Of a DNA stretch of 64,000 nt, positions 1 through 9,353 are shown piece by piece. The notes beneath the pieces were generated by a model. It ran no database searches and was not told the origin of the DNA. It worked only from the letters and a program-made list of their open reading frames with translations. Source of the stretch: Chryseobacterium sp. StRB126 (GTDB lineage Bacteria > Bacteroidota > Bacteroidia > Flavobacteriales > Weeksellaceae); contig NZ_AP014624.1 in assembly GCF_000829375.1 (NCBI RefSeq), forward strand, positions 2,170,001-2,234,000, given 5' to 3'. Made by a program: the position numbers and the translations under genes. Every line of letters starts with the position of its first letter. Position 1 is the stretch's first letter.

Positions 1-924
1 CGTTTTAAAAACAATATCTGGGCGGTGAATAAAAACTTTGATGTATTTAAACCGTCAGTTTTATTGAATACGCATCATGATACGGTAAAACCTAATAAGG
101 CGTACACCCTTGATCCGTTTGTACCCATTGAAAAAGACGGTAAACTTTTTGGATTGGGAAGCAATGATGCCGGAGCTTCTCTGGTTTCTATGGCACAGGT
201 TTTTTTACATTTTTATGATAAAGAAGATTTAGAATATAATTTAGTGATTGCGTTGACAGCAGAGGAGGAGATTTCAGGTTTTGACGGGATCGAGGCTCTG
301 TTTCCACAGTTACCCAATATTGAGCTTGCCATTGTAGGTGAACCCACGCAGATGAATCTGGCAATAGCTGAAAAAGGACTGTTGGTAATTGACGGAGAGA
401 TGAAAGGAACTCCTTCTCATGCTGCTCATCCTAATGACGATAATTCCATTATAAAATGTATGCAGGATCTGCAGGGAATTTTAAATTTTAAATTTCCGAA
501 AGTTTCAGATTATCTGGGTGAAGTTAAAGTAACCTTGTCTGGAATTCATGCCGGAGTACAGCATAATGTAGTGCCTGAATCCTGTCATTTCACATTGGAT
601 GTAAGGGTGACGGATGAATATTCCAACAAAGAAGCCTTTGAAATTATCCAGTCCCAGATGGAATCAACGCTTACGGCAAGGTCTTTCAGGTTGAATTCAT
701 CAAAAATAGAAATGGATCACCCGTTTGTAAAAGCAGGCTTGGAAATAGGAAGGACAACCTATGGTTCACCAACATCTTCAGATCAGGCCATTATTCCATG
801 TACATCTGTAAAATTAGGCCCTGGAGACAGTAGGCGCTCGCATACAGCAGATGAATTCATCTATATTAATGAAATAGAAGAAGGAATTGAGATCTATATC
901 CAGATTTTGGAAAAGGTGTTATAA
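1..924 (+). CDS. argE: M20-family N-acyl-L-ornithine deacetylase, ArgE-like (5' end outside window)
   Basis: The frame is open from base 1 without a stop, so the gene starts upstream; the GTG at 25 is internal. The protein has the M20 zinc-peptidase pattern: NTHHDTV (metal His and Asp region), GSNDAGAS (bridging Asp), AEEE (catalytic base and metal Glu), VGEPT, and a late HTADEF His. M20 enzymes of this type remove the acetyl (in some Bacteroidota, succinyl) group from ornithine in the cytoplasmic arginine pathway. argH, which acts later in the same pathway, follows on the same strand, supporting an arginine role over a generic M20 peptidase. About 308 residues are present against roughly 350-380 for the family, so only the N-terminal edge is missing. 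Whether the acyl group is acetyl or succinyl cannot be told from this fragment. Confidence 0.85.
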   Translation, partial: RFKNNIWAVNKNFDVFKPSVLLNTHHDTVKPNKAYTLDPFVPIEKDGKLFGLGSNDAGASLVSMAQVFLHFYDKEDLEYNLVIALTAEEEISGFDGIEALFPQLPNIELAIVGEPTQMNLAIAEKGLLVIDGEMKGTPSHAAHPNDDNSIIKCMQDLQGILNFKFPKVSDYLGEVKVTLSGIHAGVQHNVVPESCHFTLDVRVTDEYSNKEAFEIIQSQMESTLTARSFRLNSSKIEMDHPFVKAGLEIGRTTYGSPTSSDQAIIPCTSVKLGPGDSRRSHTADEFIYINEIEEGIEIYIQILEKVL

Positions 925-925
925 A

Positions 926-1016
926 GGATGGAAGCGGGAAGAAGGAAGAAAGGAAGTAGTTACGGTTTGTTATTAACTTCCAGCCTCCAGCCTCCAGCTT
1001 CAAACTTCCAGCTTAA
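926..1016. repeat. Imperfect inverted repeat of GGAAG / CTTCC motifs in the argE-argH gap
   Basis: A purine-rich arm (926-956, repeated GGAAG) is followed by a pyrimidine-rich arm (977-1014, repeated CTTCCAGCCTCCAG), so the RNA can fold into a long imperfect hairpin. A related pyrimidine arm occurs at 23568-23601, so this looks like a dispersed intergenic element. It may also terminate argE transcription. The rest of the 925-1245 gap shows no gene and no clear promoter. Confidence 0.5.
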
Positions 1017-1245
1017 TAAGTATTTTGACTACGCTCAGCAGGCAGTAAAGTTTCGTTTTTAATAAAGATTTATGCAAAAAATACCATTAGAAAGAGACTT
1101 TAAATAATAAGGAAATGTTTTTTTATAGTTAATAGTAATAAGGATCGCCTTGCTGGGCCGGTCAAAACCAATCAAATATTTTAAATCGGACTGATATGAA
1201 ATCAATACACGATAGCATTCAGTCTTAGAAAATCAAAACTTACTT

Positions 1246-2550
1246 ATGAAAAAAATATGGCAAAAGGACGACCTGGCCACCAATATATTAGTCAATAAAT
1301 TTACCGTAGGAAAAGACCTTGACTTTGATGAACGTTTAGCTAAATATGATGTTAAAGGTTCTATGGCACATTGTAAAATGCTTGCAGAAACCGGAATTAT
1401 TTCTCACGAAGAATCCGAACAGATGCTAACAGTGTTAAATGATATTTTACAGGAAATTGAAAATGGAAATTTTGAAATTGATAAAGAAGCTGAGGATATC
1501 CATTCTCAGGTAGAAGCGATCCTGATTACAAAATTAGGAGACACCGGAAAGAAAATCCATACAGCAAGATCAAGAAATGATCAGGTTTTACTGGATATTA
1601 AATTATATTTATTGGATGAGATCCGCGAAATTACAGCTCTTACCGATGAGTTTTTCCAAATCTTGATCCAATTGGCAGATCAGCACAAAAATGTATTACT
1701 TCCCGGATATACCCATTTGCAGATTGCTATGCCTTCCTCTTTCGGATTGTGGTTTGGAGCGTATGCAGAAGCGCTTCTGGATGATGTAGAAATGTTGTTT
1801 TCAACCAAAAATATCATCAATAAAAATCCACTGGGTTCAGCAGCAGGATACGGTTCGTCTTTCCCGATCAATCGTGAAAGTACTACTTATAATCTAGGAT
1901 TTCAATCCATGAACTATAATTCGGTATATGCTCAGATGACTCGTGGGAAGTCTGAAAAATTACTGGCAATGGCCATGGCAACTTTAGCAGGAACACTCGG
2001 TAAATTTGCCTATGATGTATGCTTGTATCTGAATCAGAACTTTGATTTCATCAGTTTTCCAAAAGAATTTACAACAGGAAGCAGTATTATGCCCCATAAA
2101 AAGAACCCGGATATCTTTGAACTCGTTCGAGCACGATGCAATAGAATTCAGGCGTTACCGAATGAATTGATCCTGTTAACGAATAATCTTCCTTCAGGAT
2201 ACCACAGAGATGTGCAGCTGACAAAAGAAATTCTTTTCCCAGCAATTGATTCATTAAAAGAATGTCTGGAAATCCTAAGCTATACTTTGCCGAATATTCA
2301 GGTAAAAGATGGAATTCTGGATGATGAAAAATATAAATACCTGTTCAGCGTAGAGAAGATTAATGAAGAAGTGAAAAGCGGAAGCTCTTTCCGAGATGCT
2401 TATGTAAAAGTAGGGCAGGAGATTGAAAATAATGAATTTGAATTCGAGCCGGGTGCTTTGGATCATACTCACCAGGGAAGTATAGGAAACCTTTGCCTGG
2501 ATAAAATAGAATACCAGTTCAATAAACTGAAGAATAAATTATTAGGTTAA
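1246..2550 (+). CDS. argH: Argininosuccinate lyase
   Basis: Cleaves argininosuccinate to arginine and fumarate, the last step of arginine synthesis, in the cytoplasm as a homotetramer. The fumarase/aspartase superfamily signature GSSIMPHKKNPD is present near residue 280, containing the catalytic Ser loop; HTARSRND near residue 105 is the conserved substrate-binding segment. Length 434 aa is normal for ArgH. The ATG at 1246 opens with MKKIWQKDDLAT, a typical N-terminus for flavobacterial ArgH. The gene follows an ArgE-like gene on the same strand, but a 321-nt gap containing a repeat separates them, so co-transcription is uncertain. No unusual residues were noticed. Confidence 0.96.
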   Translation: MKKIWQKDDLATNILVNKFTVGKDLDFDERLAKYDVKGSMAHCKMLAETGIISHEESEQMLTVLNDILQEIENGNFEIDKEAEDIHSQVEAILITKLGDTGKKIHTARSRNDQVLLDIKLYLLDEIREITALTDEFFQILIQLADQHKNVLLPGYTHLQIAMPSSFGLWFGAYAEALLDDVEMLFSTKNIINKNPLGSAAGYGSSFPINRESTTYNLGFQSMNYNSVYAQMTRGKSEKLLAMAMATLAGTLGKFAYDVCLYLNQNFDFISFPKEFTTGSSIMPHKKNPDIFELVRARCNRIQALPNELILLTNNLPSGYHRDVQLTKEILFPAIDSLKECLEILSYTLPNIQVKDGILDDEKYKYLFSVEKINEEVKSGSSFRDAYVKVGQEIENNEFEFEPGALDHTHQGSIGNLCLDKIEYQFNKLKNKLLG

Positions 2551-2859
2551 AATCTGAACCATTAAGATCATAAAGGCTTAAGCGAACATAAAAATCTAAA
2601 AATTACTTTAGAATCGCCTTATGTTTTATCGTTGTGAAATCCTTAAATCTTAATTGCTTAAACCCTCTTAATGGTCGGATTTTATTTTGATCTTTGAATT
2701 TGATGATTGTCATGAGAACCACCCAGGTTCTTGAAAGAACTTTAAGATAAGATGAGTTAAGAAAAGTTTGGAATGTAACGCATAGCTTTATCATTCGCTT
2801 GCGAATACCCTTAACTTTTCTTCACCCCTTAAAGTCTCTTAATGATTTAAAATTGAAAA
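2551..2859. other. Gene-free interval between argH and the Lrp-family gene
   Basis: The 309-nt gap between convergent genes is AT-rich. Several degenerate, partly complementary CTTAA/TTAAG-containing words (for example near 2570-2670 and 2800-2850) suggest a decayed repeat or a large weak hairpin. No convincing reading frame, tRNA or strong terminator was seen. Confidence 0.4.
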
Positions 2860-3321
2860 CTATTCAAGGTCAATCTTGAATTTGGTAGATTTTTTCACCT
2901 CATGAAGGACGATGGAACTGTGATACTGGCCGATATTAGGAATGTTTGAAATAACGTTGACAGCAAACTCATTATAAGAGTTGATATCTTTGGCAATAAT
3001 TTTCAGCATATAGTCATACTCTCCGGAAAGACTGATGATTTCCTGTACTTCATCATACTTTCCAATATGCTTTTCAAAAGTCTCCAATACTTTCTTGGAT
3101 TGCTCTTTAAGACGTACGTTACAGTAGACTACAATATTCAGACCCAGTTTCTCGCGGTTTAAAAGACCTACATACTTCTGAATGATCCCCTGCTTCTCCA
3201 ATTGTTTAATTCTTTCATACGTTGGAGTAAAGGTAAGACCAATCTTTTCTGAAATTTCTTTAACAGATAAAGTGGAGTCTTCCTGTATAATGCTGAGAAT
3301 CATTTTGTCTTTTAAATCCAT
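2860..3321 (-). CDS. Lrp/AsnC family transcriptional regulator
   Basis: A 153-aa protein with the two-part Lrp/AsnC layout: an N-terminal winged helix-turn-helix (about residues 3-55, DLKDKMILSIIQEDSTLSVK leading to the recognition-helix region TPTYERIKQLEKQG) and a C-terminal RAM ligand-binding domain (about 65-150). These regulators form dimers to octamers and bind amino acids or other small ligands. It stands alone, is divergent from the pyrB leader, and lies beside arginine genes, which would fit amino-acid sensing, but the ligand and targets cannot be read from sequence. A TATTTTTG promoter element sits just upstream. Confidence 0.9.
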   Translation of the reverse strand: MDLKDKMILSIIQEDSTLSVKEISEKIGLTFTPTYERIKQLEKQGIIQKYVGLLNREKLGLNIVVYCNVRLKEQSKKVLETFEKHIGKYDEVQEIISLSGEYDYMLKIIAKDINSYNEFAVNVISNIPNIGQYHSSIVLHEVKKSTKFKIDLE

Positions 3322-3341
3322 AGAATAAAGTTGTGTTGTAA

Positions 3342-3349
3342 CAAAAATA
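3342..3349 (-). promoter_or_regulatory. Candidate -7 element of the Lrp-family gene
   Basis: Reads TATTTTTG on the minus strand, matching the Bacteroidota -7 consensus TAnnTTTG, about 20 nt before the ATG at 3321. No TTG at the expected -33 spacing was found, so only half of the promoter is supported. Confidence 0.45.
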
Positions 3350-3408
3350 TTAATTTTAAATGAGAATTAGGAAATACTCAGGGTTTTAATTTATTTTAAA
3401 TTTTGGTT

Positions 3409-3438
3409 TTGTAGGTTCATAAAATTGTTGTATCTTTG
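3409..3438 (+). promoter_or_regulatory. Promoter of the pyrB leader/pyrB
   Basis: TTG at 3409-3411, a 19-nt spacer, then TATCTTTG at 3431-3438: an excellent match to the flavobacterial -33/-7 promoter (TTG, N17-23, TAnnTTTG). Transcription should start about 4-8 nt downstream of the -7 element, at roughly 3442-3446, almost on the leader ATG at 3445. Confidence 0.75.
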
Positions 3439-3444
3439 CACCTA

Positions 3445-3516
3445 ATGAATAAAAAAGCATTTATATCATTAGATTTACCGGGCGAAAGCGCCCTTTACGA
3501 TATTTATTGTTATTAG
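3445..3516 (+). CDS. Putative pyrB leader peptide (23 aa)
   Basis: A 24-codon ORF begins MNKKAFISLDL and ends ALYDIYCY-TAG. It starts at or within a few bases of the predicted transcription start, so it would be translated from a leaderless or nearly leaderless mRNA. It contains a GC-rich hairpin (3480-3493) and then a T-rich stretch (13 T in 22 nt). The stop codon TAG overlaps the first base of a transcription terminator. The arrangement resembles the Escherichia coli pyrL leader of pyrBI, in which low UTP slows RNA polymerase so that a trailing ribosome blocks the terminator. Family resemblance is in architecture only; no sequence homology is claimed. Confidence 0.6.
   Translation: MNKKAFISLDLPGESALYDIYCY
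3480..3493 (+). promoter_or_regulatory. Possible RNA-polymerase pause hairpin within the pyrB leader
   Basis: GGGCG-AAAG-CGCCC forms a perfect 5-bp GC stem with a 4-nt loop and is followed directly by a T-rich tract. The position corresponds to the pause hairpin that precedes the U-rich UTP-sensing region in enterobacterial pyrBI leaders. The function here is inferred from layout. Confidence 0.5.
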
Positions 3517-3542
3517 CGAAGATTGTTGTCTTCGCTTTTTTT
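3516..3542 (+). terminator. Rho-independent attenuator in front of pyrB
   Basis: GCGAAGA (3516-3522) pairs perfectly with TCTTCGC (3529-3535) around a 6-nt loop and is followed by seven T residues. It ends 19 nt before the pyrB ATG and begins on the last base of the leader stop codon, so a ribosome finishing the leader would cover the left arm of the stem. Confidence 0.8.
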
Positions 3543-3561
3543 ATGCTTAAAAATTAAGATT

Positions 3562-4452
3562 ATGTTTACGATTACAGAACTAAGTACCGAGAAAATCAAC
3601 AGTATACTGACAGAAGCCCTGGCTTTCAGAAATGGAAAAACTGCTAAAATTGAAGGCGAAGTTTTTTGCTCCAATCTTTTCTTTGAAGACAGTACAAGAA
3701 CAAAGACAAGCTTTGATATTGCAGAAAGAAAATTAGGATTGCAGGTTGTTCCTTTTGATGCTTCCCACAGTTCTGTAAATAAAGGAGAGAGTCTTTATGA
3801 TACCGTTAAGACGATTGAAAGTCTTGGAGTAAATTTGGTAGTGATCCGAGATAAGAAAGACAGATATTTTGAGGATCTGAATAATATTAAAATTCCTGTA
3901 ATCAATGGTGGAGACGGAACAGGAAATCATCCTTCACAATGTATGTTGGATCTAATGACCATTTATCAGGAATTCGGAAAGTTTGAAGGGCTAAAAATAG
4001 GAATTGTAGGAGATGTAAAACACAGCCGTGTTGCCAACTCAAATGCTGAAGCTCTAAGAAGATTAGGCGCTAAAGTATACTTCTCAGGACCTGAGCAATG
4101 GTTTGATGAAGGAGCATTAATCAACGGAACTTATCTTTCAGTAGATGAACTGATCGCTGAAGTAGATGTTCTGATGTTATTGAGAATTCAGCATGAGAGA
4201 CACGATGCTGCGATGAGCTTCACAGCATCCGACTATCATAAAAGATATGGCCTGACTAAAGAAAGAGAGCAAGCAATGAAAAAAGAAGCAATCATCATGC
4301 ATCCGGCACCTATCAACAGAGGAGTCGAAATTGACTCAGACTTAGTAGAATGCGAACGTTCAAGAGTATTCAGACAAATGGAAAACGGTGTTTTCGCCAG
4401 AATGGCCATCTTAAAAGATGCATTGGAAGAAAAAGGGTTTACTTTTAAATAA
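3562..4452 (+). CDS. pyrB: Aspartate carbamoyltransferase catalytic subunit
   Basis: Joins carbamoyl phosphate and aspartate to carbamoyl-aspartate, the committed step of pyrimidine synthesis. The carbamoyl-phosphate loop STRTKTSF (about residues 40-47) and the HPSQ motif are present, and HPAPINRG near the C-terminus is characteristic of ATCases rather than OTCases. The chosen ATG at 3562 gives 296 aa, a normal length; a longer frame from TTG 3523 would translate the terminator stem and is rejected. No pyrI regulatory-subunit gene follows; instead carA and carB lie downstream on the same strand, supplying its substrate. Expression is probably controlled by the leader attenuator immediately upstream. 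Confidence 0.95.
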   Translation: MFTITELSTEKINSILTEALAFRNGKTAKIEGEVFCSNLFFEDSTRTKTSFDIAERKLGLQVVPFDASHSSVNKGESLYDTVKTIESLGVNLVVIRDKKDRYFEDLNNIKIPVINGGDGTGNHPSQCMLDLMTIYQEFGKFEGLKIGIVGDVKHSRVANSNAEALRRLGAKVYFSGPEQWFDEGALINGTYLSVDELIAEVDVLMLLRIQHERHDAAMSFTASDYHKRYGLTKEREQAMKKEAIIMHPAPINRGVEIDSDLVECERSRVFRQMENGVFARMAILKDALEEKGFTFK

Positions 4453-4482
4453 AAGAGCCAAGGTAAAAGTAAAAAGTATAGT

Positions 4483-4784
4483 GAGCTCCATAGGAGCGAC
4501 CTGTTAATAGCCTAATAACCACGGGCGAAATCCCTTGGTAAATTAAAGGAGACAATGATTATATAAGCCCTGTAAGGGCGACCTGCTAATAACCACGGGC
4601 GAAATCCCTTGGTAAATTAAAGAAGACAATGATTATATAAGCCCTGTAAGGGCGACCTGTTAATAGCCATGGGATAGATCCCTGGAAAATAAAGATAATA
4701 GTTATACAAGCCCTGTAAGGGCGACCTATTAATAACCATGGGTGAAACCCTTGGAAAAAAAGAAAAGCCTCGTAGAGGCGATCT
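4483..4784. repeat. Array of five degenerate repeats between pyrB and carA
   Basis: The core AAGCCCTGTAAGGGCGACCT occurs at 4565, 4639 and 4708, with diverged versions at 4483 (GAGCTCCATAGGAGCGACC) and 4765 (AAGCCTCGTAGAGGCGATCT). Spacing is 82, 74, 69 and 57 nt. Each core is a small palindrome (GCCCTgtaAGGGC), and between cores runs a second recurrent unit, ACGGGCGAAATCCCTTGG. The changed bases in the outer copies are compensatory (GAGCTCC/GGAGC, GCCTC/GAGGC), so hairpin structure is conserved. It fills most of the 364-nt gap and may affect carAB transcription or mRNA stability. Confidence 0.75.
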
Positions 4785-4816
4785 GTTAATAAAAAAAGAA
4801 AATCTAAATAGAAAAA

Positions 4817-5890
4817 ATGAAGAAAAAATTAATACTGGAGTCCGGTGAAGTGTTTCATGGAGAAGGTTTCGGAGCAGAATTGGAAACTGCAGGAGAAGTA
4901 GTTTTCAATACCGGAATGACAGGGTATCAGGAATTGATCTCTGACCCATCTTACTGTGGTCAGATAGTTTGTATGACCTATCCGCTTATCGGGAATTATG
5001 GTATTAACCGTGATGATTATGAAAGTATTGAGCCGGCAATTAAAGGACTTATCGTAAAAGAACTTTGCGATCTTCCTTCTAACTTCCGTACTCAGATTAC
5101 TTTAGATGAATTATTTAAAAAGAAAAACCTTTCAGGAATTTCAGGAATTGATACAAGAAGGCTGACAAGAATTCTTCGTAACTCCGGAGTGGTGAAAGGA
5201 AAAATCGTGAATGCAGATGCAGATGAAGCGGTTACCGCTGCAGAATTAAAAACAACCACTTTTCCAATCAATCAGGTGGAAGAGGTTTCTACTAAAACAC
5301 CTTACGCAAACCCTAACAGAGGTTTCAAAGTAGTATTGGTAGATTTTGGTGCTAAATTGGGAATCATCAGAGAATTATCTCAAAGAAACTGTGACATCAT
5401 CGTGGTTTCTCACGATACTACAGCAGAAGACATTCTGTTGATGGACCCAGATGGAATTATGCTTTCAAACGGTCCTGGTGATCCGGAAGATGTACCACAT
5501 GCATTGGATATGATCCGTGGGTTATTAGGAAAAGTTCCAATCTTCGGAATCTGTTTAGGACACCAGCTAATTGGTCTTGCTTGTGGAGCAAAAACTTTCA
5601 AACTGAAATTCGGACACAGAGGAGGAAACCACCCGGTATTGGATCTGGAGAAAAATACAGTAGCCATTACTTCTCAAAACCATGGATATGCTGTAGATCA
5701 GGAAAGCTTAAAAGGAACAGATCTTATCGAAACGCACATCGCATTGAACGACAGAACAAACGAAGGATTAAAACACAAAATCCACCCTTGTTTCTCAGTT
5801 CAGTATCACCCTGAAGCAAGCCCGGGCCCTGAAGATGCAAACTACCTGTTTGATGAGTTCATTCAAATGATGGAGGACTTTAAAAAGTAA
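4817..5890 (+). CDS. carA: Carbamoyl-phosphate synthase small subunit
   Basis: The glutaminase subunit of carbamoyl-phosphate synthetase: it releases ammonia from glutamine and passes it through a tunnel to CarB. The N-terminal CPSase small-chain domain occupies about residues 1-150 (SGEVFHGEGFGAE, FNTGMTGYQE) and the class I glutamine amidotransferase domain about 170-350, with the nucleophile in GICLGHQ (Cys about 246) and the His-Glu pair in HPEASPGP. Length 357 aa is typical. The ATG at 4817 starts MKKKLILESGE. carB follows 162 nt downstream across a palindromic repeat, so co-transcription is likely but not certain. Confidence 0.96.
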   Translation: MKKKLILESGEVFHGEGFGAELETAGEVVFNTGMTGYQELISDPSYCGQIVCMTYPLIGNYGINRDDYESIEPAIKGLIVKELCDLPSNFRTQITLDELFKKKNLSGISGIDTRRLTRILRNSGVVKGKIVNADADEAVTAAELKTTTFPINQVEEVSTKTPYANPNRGFKVVLVDFGAKLGIIRELSQRNCDIIVVSHDTTAEDILLMDPDGIMLSNGPGDPEDVPHALDMIRGLLGKVPIFGICLGHQLIGLACGAKTFKLKFGHRGGNHPVLDLEKNTVAITSQNHGYAVDQESLKGTDLIETHIALNDRTNEGLKHKIHPCFSVQYHPEASPGPEDANYLFDEFIQMMEDFKK

Positions 5891-5899
5891 GACAATGCA

Positions 5900-5980
5900 A
5901 TTGTCATTCTGAATGAAGAGAAGCGTAATGAAGAATCTCAACTATAATGAGTTAGATTCCTACGGAATGACAAAGTACAA
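5900..5980. repeat. Dispersed palindromic repeat between carA and carB
   Basis: Imperfect inverted repeat: ATTGTCATTCTG at the left end against CGGAATGACAAAGTACAAT at the right, with inner AAGAATCT / AGATTCCT arms. Elements beginning GTCATTCTGA and ending GGAATGAC are common between genes in Flavobacteriia (established observation, not verified here). It could fold in the carA-carB transcript and tune relative expression. Confidence 0.6.
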
Positions 5981-6052
5981 TCGTAAGTCTTATAAAAGTA
6001 AAAAATACGAAGTTTAAGAATTTTGATTCTTGGCTCTAATAAAAAAAGAAAA

Positions 6053-9000
6053 ATGGCAAAACGTACAGATATAAAAACAATTTTAGTAATCGGTTCAGGA
6101 CCTATCATCATTGGGCAGGCAGCTGAATTTGATTACGCAGGAACGCAGGCTTGTCTGTCTTTGAAAGAAGAAGGCTACAAGGTAATTTTGATCAACTCAA
6201 ACCCTGCAACAATCATGACAGATGTGGAAATCGCTGATAAAGTATATATCGAGCCGATTTCATTACAATTTGTAAGCCACATTATCAGAAAAGAGCGTCC
6301 GGATGCTTTACTACCAACACTTGGAGGTCAGACTGGTCTTAACATGGCGGTAGAGCTGGAAAAATCAGGTATTCTTGAAGAATGCAAAGTGGAAGTACTG
6401 GGAACTAAGCTTTCTGCGATCAACAGAGCAGAAGATAGAGATCTTTTCCGTGAATTGATGAGAGAATTGAATGAGCCGGTTCCGGAATCTGATATTGTAA
6501 ACACAGTAGAAGGAGCATTAGCTTTTGCTGATGAGATTGGATATCCTGTAATTGTTCGTCCTGCCTTTACGATGGGAGGAACAGGTGGAGGTATCGCTTC
6601 CACTGAAGTAGAATTAAAAGAGATTGCTGAACTGGGACTAAAACACAGCCCGGTTACACAGTGTCTTATCGAGAAATCAATCGCAGGTTTCAAAGAAATT
6701 GAGTACGAAGTAATGCGTGATGCAAACGACAATGCCATTGTGGTTTGTAACATGGAAAATATTGACCCGGTAGGAGTTCATACAGGAGATTCTATCGTAG
6801 TAGCACCTTCTCAGACCCTTTCAGACAGAGAGTATCAGTTACTGAGAAATGCTTCTTTAAAAATCATCAGAGCATTAGGAATTGAAGGTGGATGTAACGT
6901 GCAGTTAGCTTTAGATCCGCATTCATTCGATTACTATATCATCGAAGTAAACCCTAGAGTATCCCGTTCATCAGCTTTAGCAAGTAAGGCAACAGGATAT
7001 CCGATTGCAAAAATCGCTGCGAAAATTGCAGTAGGATTAACGCTGGATGAAATCATGAACCCGGTAACAGGAAAAACATACGCATGTTTCGAACCTGCTC
7101 TGGATTATGTGGTTACTAAATTCCCAAGATTCCCATTCGATAAATTCGAAACAGCAGACAGAAGACTTTCTACTCAGATGAAAGCAACTGGAGAAGTAAT
7201 GGCGATCGGAAGAAATCTTGAAGAGTCCTTACAGAAAGCGATCCGTTCATTAGAAACAGGAATCAAGCATTTAGGATTAAAAACTAAGCAGGCTCAGGCA
7301 CTTACCGCTGAAGAAATCGAAAGAAGAATCAGAGTATGTGATGATGAGAGATTATTCATCATCGGAGATGCTTTAAGAAGAGGATACGACTGGGAGCAAA
7401 TCGTAGAATGGAGCAAAATTGATAAATTCTTCATCTGGAAGCTGAAAAAACTGGTTGACTTCGAGAAAGTTATCGCTGAAAACAAATTTGATAAAGAAAC
7501 ATTAATCGAAGCTAAGAGATTAGGTTTTGCAGATATCAATATCGCAGTTCTTTGGGATGTAAAAGAGCGTGAAATTTTCAACTTCAGAAAAGAAAACGGA
7601 ATCATGCCGGTGTACAAAATGGTAGACACTTGCGCTGCTGAGTTCGAAAGTGAAACACCATACTTCTACGGAACTTACGAAGAAGAAAACGAAAGTGTAG
7701 TTTCAGATAAAGAAAAGATCATCGTTTTAGGTTCAGGACCTATCAGAATCGGACAGGGAGTTGAATTCGACTACGCAACAGTTCACTCAGTGTGGGCGAT
7801 CAAAGAAATGGGTTACGAAGCAATCATCATCAACAATAACCCTGAAACAGTTTCTACAGACTTCTCCATCTCAGATAAATTATACTTCGAGCCTTTAACG
7901 GAAGAAGATGTAATGAATATCATCGAACTTGAAAAGCCGAAAGGAGTGGTTGTACAGTTCGGTGGACAAACAGCAATCAACCTTGCGGATAAACTAGCTT
8001 CTCATGGAGTACAGATCTTAGGAACTTCTCTGGAAGACCTTGACAGAGCTGAAAACAGAGATAAATTTGAGAAAGCTTTACAGGAAATGGGAATTCCTCA
8101 GCCAAAAGGAAGAACTTCCACTTCAAAAGAAGAAGCCATCAAAATTGCCAACGAAATCGGATATCCGGTATTGGTACGTCCAAGCTACGTTTTGGGAGGT
8201 AGAGCAATGGAAATTGTATACGCAGAAGCAGAACTTGCACACTACATGGAAAATGCAGTAGATGCAAGCCCTGAACACCCTGTTTTGGTTGACAAGTACA
8301 TGGTAGGAAAGGAAATTGAAGTAGATGCCATCTGCGACGGTGAAACAGTAGTGATTCCAGGGATTATGGAGCACATCGAAAGAGCAGGAGTTCACTCCGG
8401 AGACTCTATCGCAGTATATCCGCCACAGAACATTTCTCAGAGTGAAATCGATACTTTAGTTGATTATACTCAGAGATTGGCAAAAGGATTGAAAGTGATC
8501 GGATTAATGAACATCCAGTACGTACTTTTCGAAGGAAACGTGTATGTGATCGAAGTAAATCCACGTTCATCAAGAACAGTTCCTTTCTTATCTAAAATCA
8601 CAGAGGTTCCAATGGCTAACCTTGCAACAAAAGCGATCTTAGGACAGAAATTAGCAGATCTCGGGTACAAAAACGGATTGGTTCCGAATAAAGAAGGAGT
8701 CTTCGTAAAAGTACCGGTATTCTCTTTCTCAAAACTAACAAAGGTTGACATCTCTTTGGGCCCTGAAATGAAATCTACAGGAGAAGTGATGGGGAAAGAT
8801 ACTACTTTAGAGAAAGCGCTTTACAAAGGATTGGTAGCAGCAGGAAGAAAAGTTCCGATGCACGGTTCTATCTTGTTCACCGTCGCAGATAAACATAAGC
8901 AAGAAGCTGCTGATTTGGCAGCAAGATTCCATGAAGTAGGTTTCAGAATCTGGGCTACAGAAGGGACAGCGAAATTCTTCGAACAAAAAGGAATTCCTTG

Positions 9001-9235
9001 CAAAATAGGATACAAAATAGGAGAAGAAAGTGTAAATCTTATCGACCTGATCCAGAAAGGAAAAGTTCAGTATGTGGTAAACACCACGACAAAAGGGAAA
9101 CAAGCAGAAAGAGACGGATTCCAGATCAGAAGAATGAGTGTGGAAAACGGAGTTCCTTGTTTAACTTCAATGGATACAGTAGAAGCGATTCTAAAAGTAA
9201 TCGAAAGTATGAGCTTCAAAATGGAGACGATGTAA
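6053..9235 (+). CDS. carB: Carbamoyl-phosphate synthase large subunit
   Basis: Makes carbamoyl phosphate from bicarbonate, ammonia (from CarA) and two ATP. The 1060-aa protein has the expected duplicated layout: two pre-ATP-grasp/ATP-grasp halves, each opening with a GSGPIxIGQ-type motif (GSGPIIIGQ near residue 16, GSGPIRIGQ near 560) with paired VNPRVSRSS and VNPRSSRTV active-site segments, then a C-terminal MGS-like allosteric domain from about 930. The ATG at 6053 ([14 protein letters not shown]) is preferred to a TTG ten codons upstream. CarB feeds both pyrimidine and arginine synthesis; genes of both pathways lie nearby. A strong terminator follows at 9257. Confidence 0.97.
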   Translation: MAKRTDIKTILVIGSGPIIIGQAAEFDYAGTQACLSLKEEGYKVILINSNPATIMTDVEIADKVYIEPISLQFVSHIIRKERPDALLPTLGGQTGLNMAVELEKSGILEECKVEVLGTKLSAINRAEDRDLFRELMRELNEPVPESDIVNTVEGALAFADEIGYPVIVRPAFTMGGTGGGIASTEVELKEIAELGLKHSPVTQCLIEKSIAGFKEIEYEVMRDANDNAIVVCNMENIDPVGVHTGDSIVVAPSQTLSDREYQLLRNASLKIIRALGIEGGCNVQLALDPHSFDYYIIEVNPRVSRSSALASKATGYPIAKIAAKIAVGLTLDEIMNPVTGKTYACFEPALDYVVTKFPRFPFDKFETADRRLSTQMKATGEVMAIGRNLEESLQKAIRSLETGIKHLGLKTKQAQALTAEEIERRIRVCDDERLFIIGDALRRGYDWEQIVEWSKIDKFFIWKLKKLVDFEKVIAENKFDKETLIEAKRLGFADINIAVLWDVKEREIFNFRKENGIMPVYKMVDTCAAEFESETPYFYGTYEEENESVVSDKEKIIVLGSGPIRIGQGVEFDYATVHSVWAIKEMGYEAIIINNNPETVSTDFSISDKLYFEPLTEEDVMNIIELEKPKGVVVQFGGQTAINLADKLASHGVQILGTSLEDLDRAENRDKFEKALQEMGIPQPKGRTSTSKEEAIKIANEIGYPVLVRPSYVLGGRAMEIVYAEAELAHYMENAVDASPEHPVLVDKYMVGKEIEVDAICDGETVVIPGIMEHIERAGVHSGDSIAVYPPQNISQSEIDTLVDYTQRLAKGLKVIGLMNIQYVLFEGNVYVIEVNPRSSRTVPFLSKITEVPMANLATKAILGQKLADLGYKNGLVPNKEGVFVKVPVFSFSKLTKVDISLGPEMKSTGEVMGKDTTLEKALYKGLVAAGRKVPMHGSILFTVADKHKQEAADLAARFHEVGFRIWATEGTAKFFEQKGIPCKIGYKIGEESVNLIDLIQKGKVQYVVNTTTKGKQAERDGFQIRRMSVENGVPCLTSMDTVEAILKVIESMSFKMETM

Positions 9236-9256
9236 TTTCGAAAAATAAATACTCAA

Positions 9257-9287
9257 AATCCCGTAAGTTTACTTGCGGGATTTTTTT
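9257..9287 (+). terminator. Terminator after carB
   Basis: CCCGTAAG-TTTA-CTTGCGGG (one G-U pair) with flanking AAT/ATT pairing, followed by seven T residues. It closes the pyrB-carA-carB unit. Confidence 0.85.
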
Positions 9288-9353
9288 ATTGGAAAAACGT
9301 CTCAATCAAAGTATTCTGTTTATTTTTACAAAAACCATCTAAACTGAAATGCA

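Noticed and set aside
2603..2794. 63-codon minus-strand frame after argH
   Set aside because: Low-complexity, no domain, in a stretch with decayed repeats.
3523..3561. N-terminal extension of PyrB from TTG 3523
   Set aside because: It would translate through the terminator stem and T-run. The ATG at 3562 gives the normal N-terminus.
4483..4784. CRISPR array
   Set aside because: Repeats are degenerate, palindromic and unevenly spaced, the spacer-like intervals are themselves repeated, and no cas genes are near.
5891..6052. Riboswitch or PyrR-binding element before carB
   Set aside because: The sequence is an imperfect palindromic repeat of dispersed type with no recognisable PyrR or aptamer motif.
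6328..6753. Long minus-strand open frame within carB
   Set aside because: Antisense to the highly conserved carB coding sequence; no domain or promoter. Other frames opposite carB and the TSP3 genes were rejected for the same reason.
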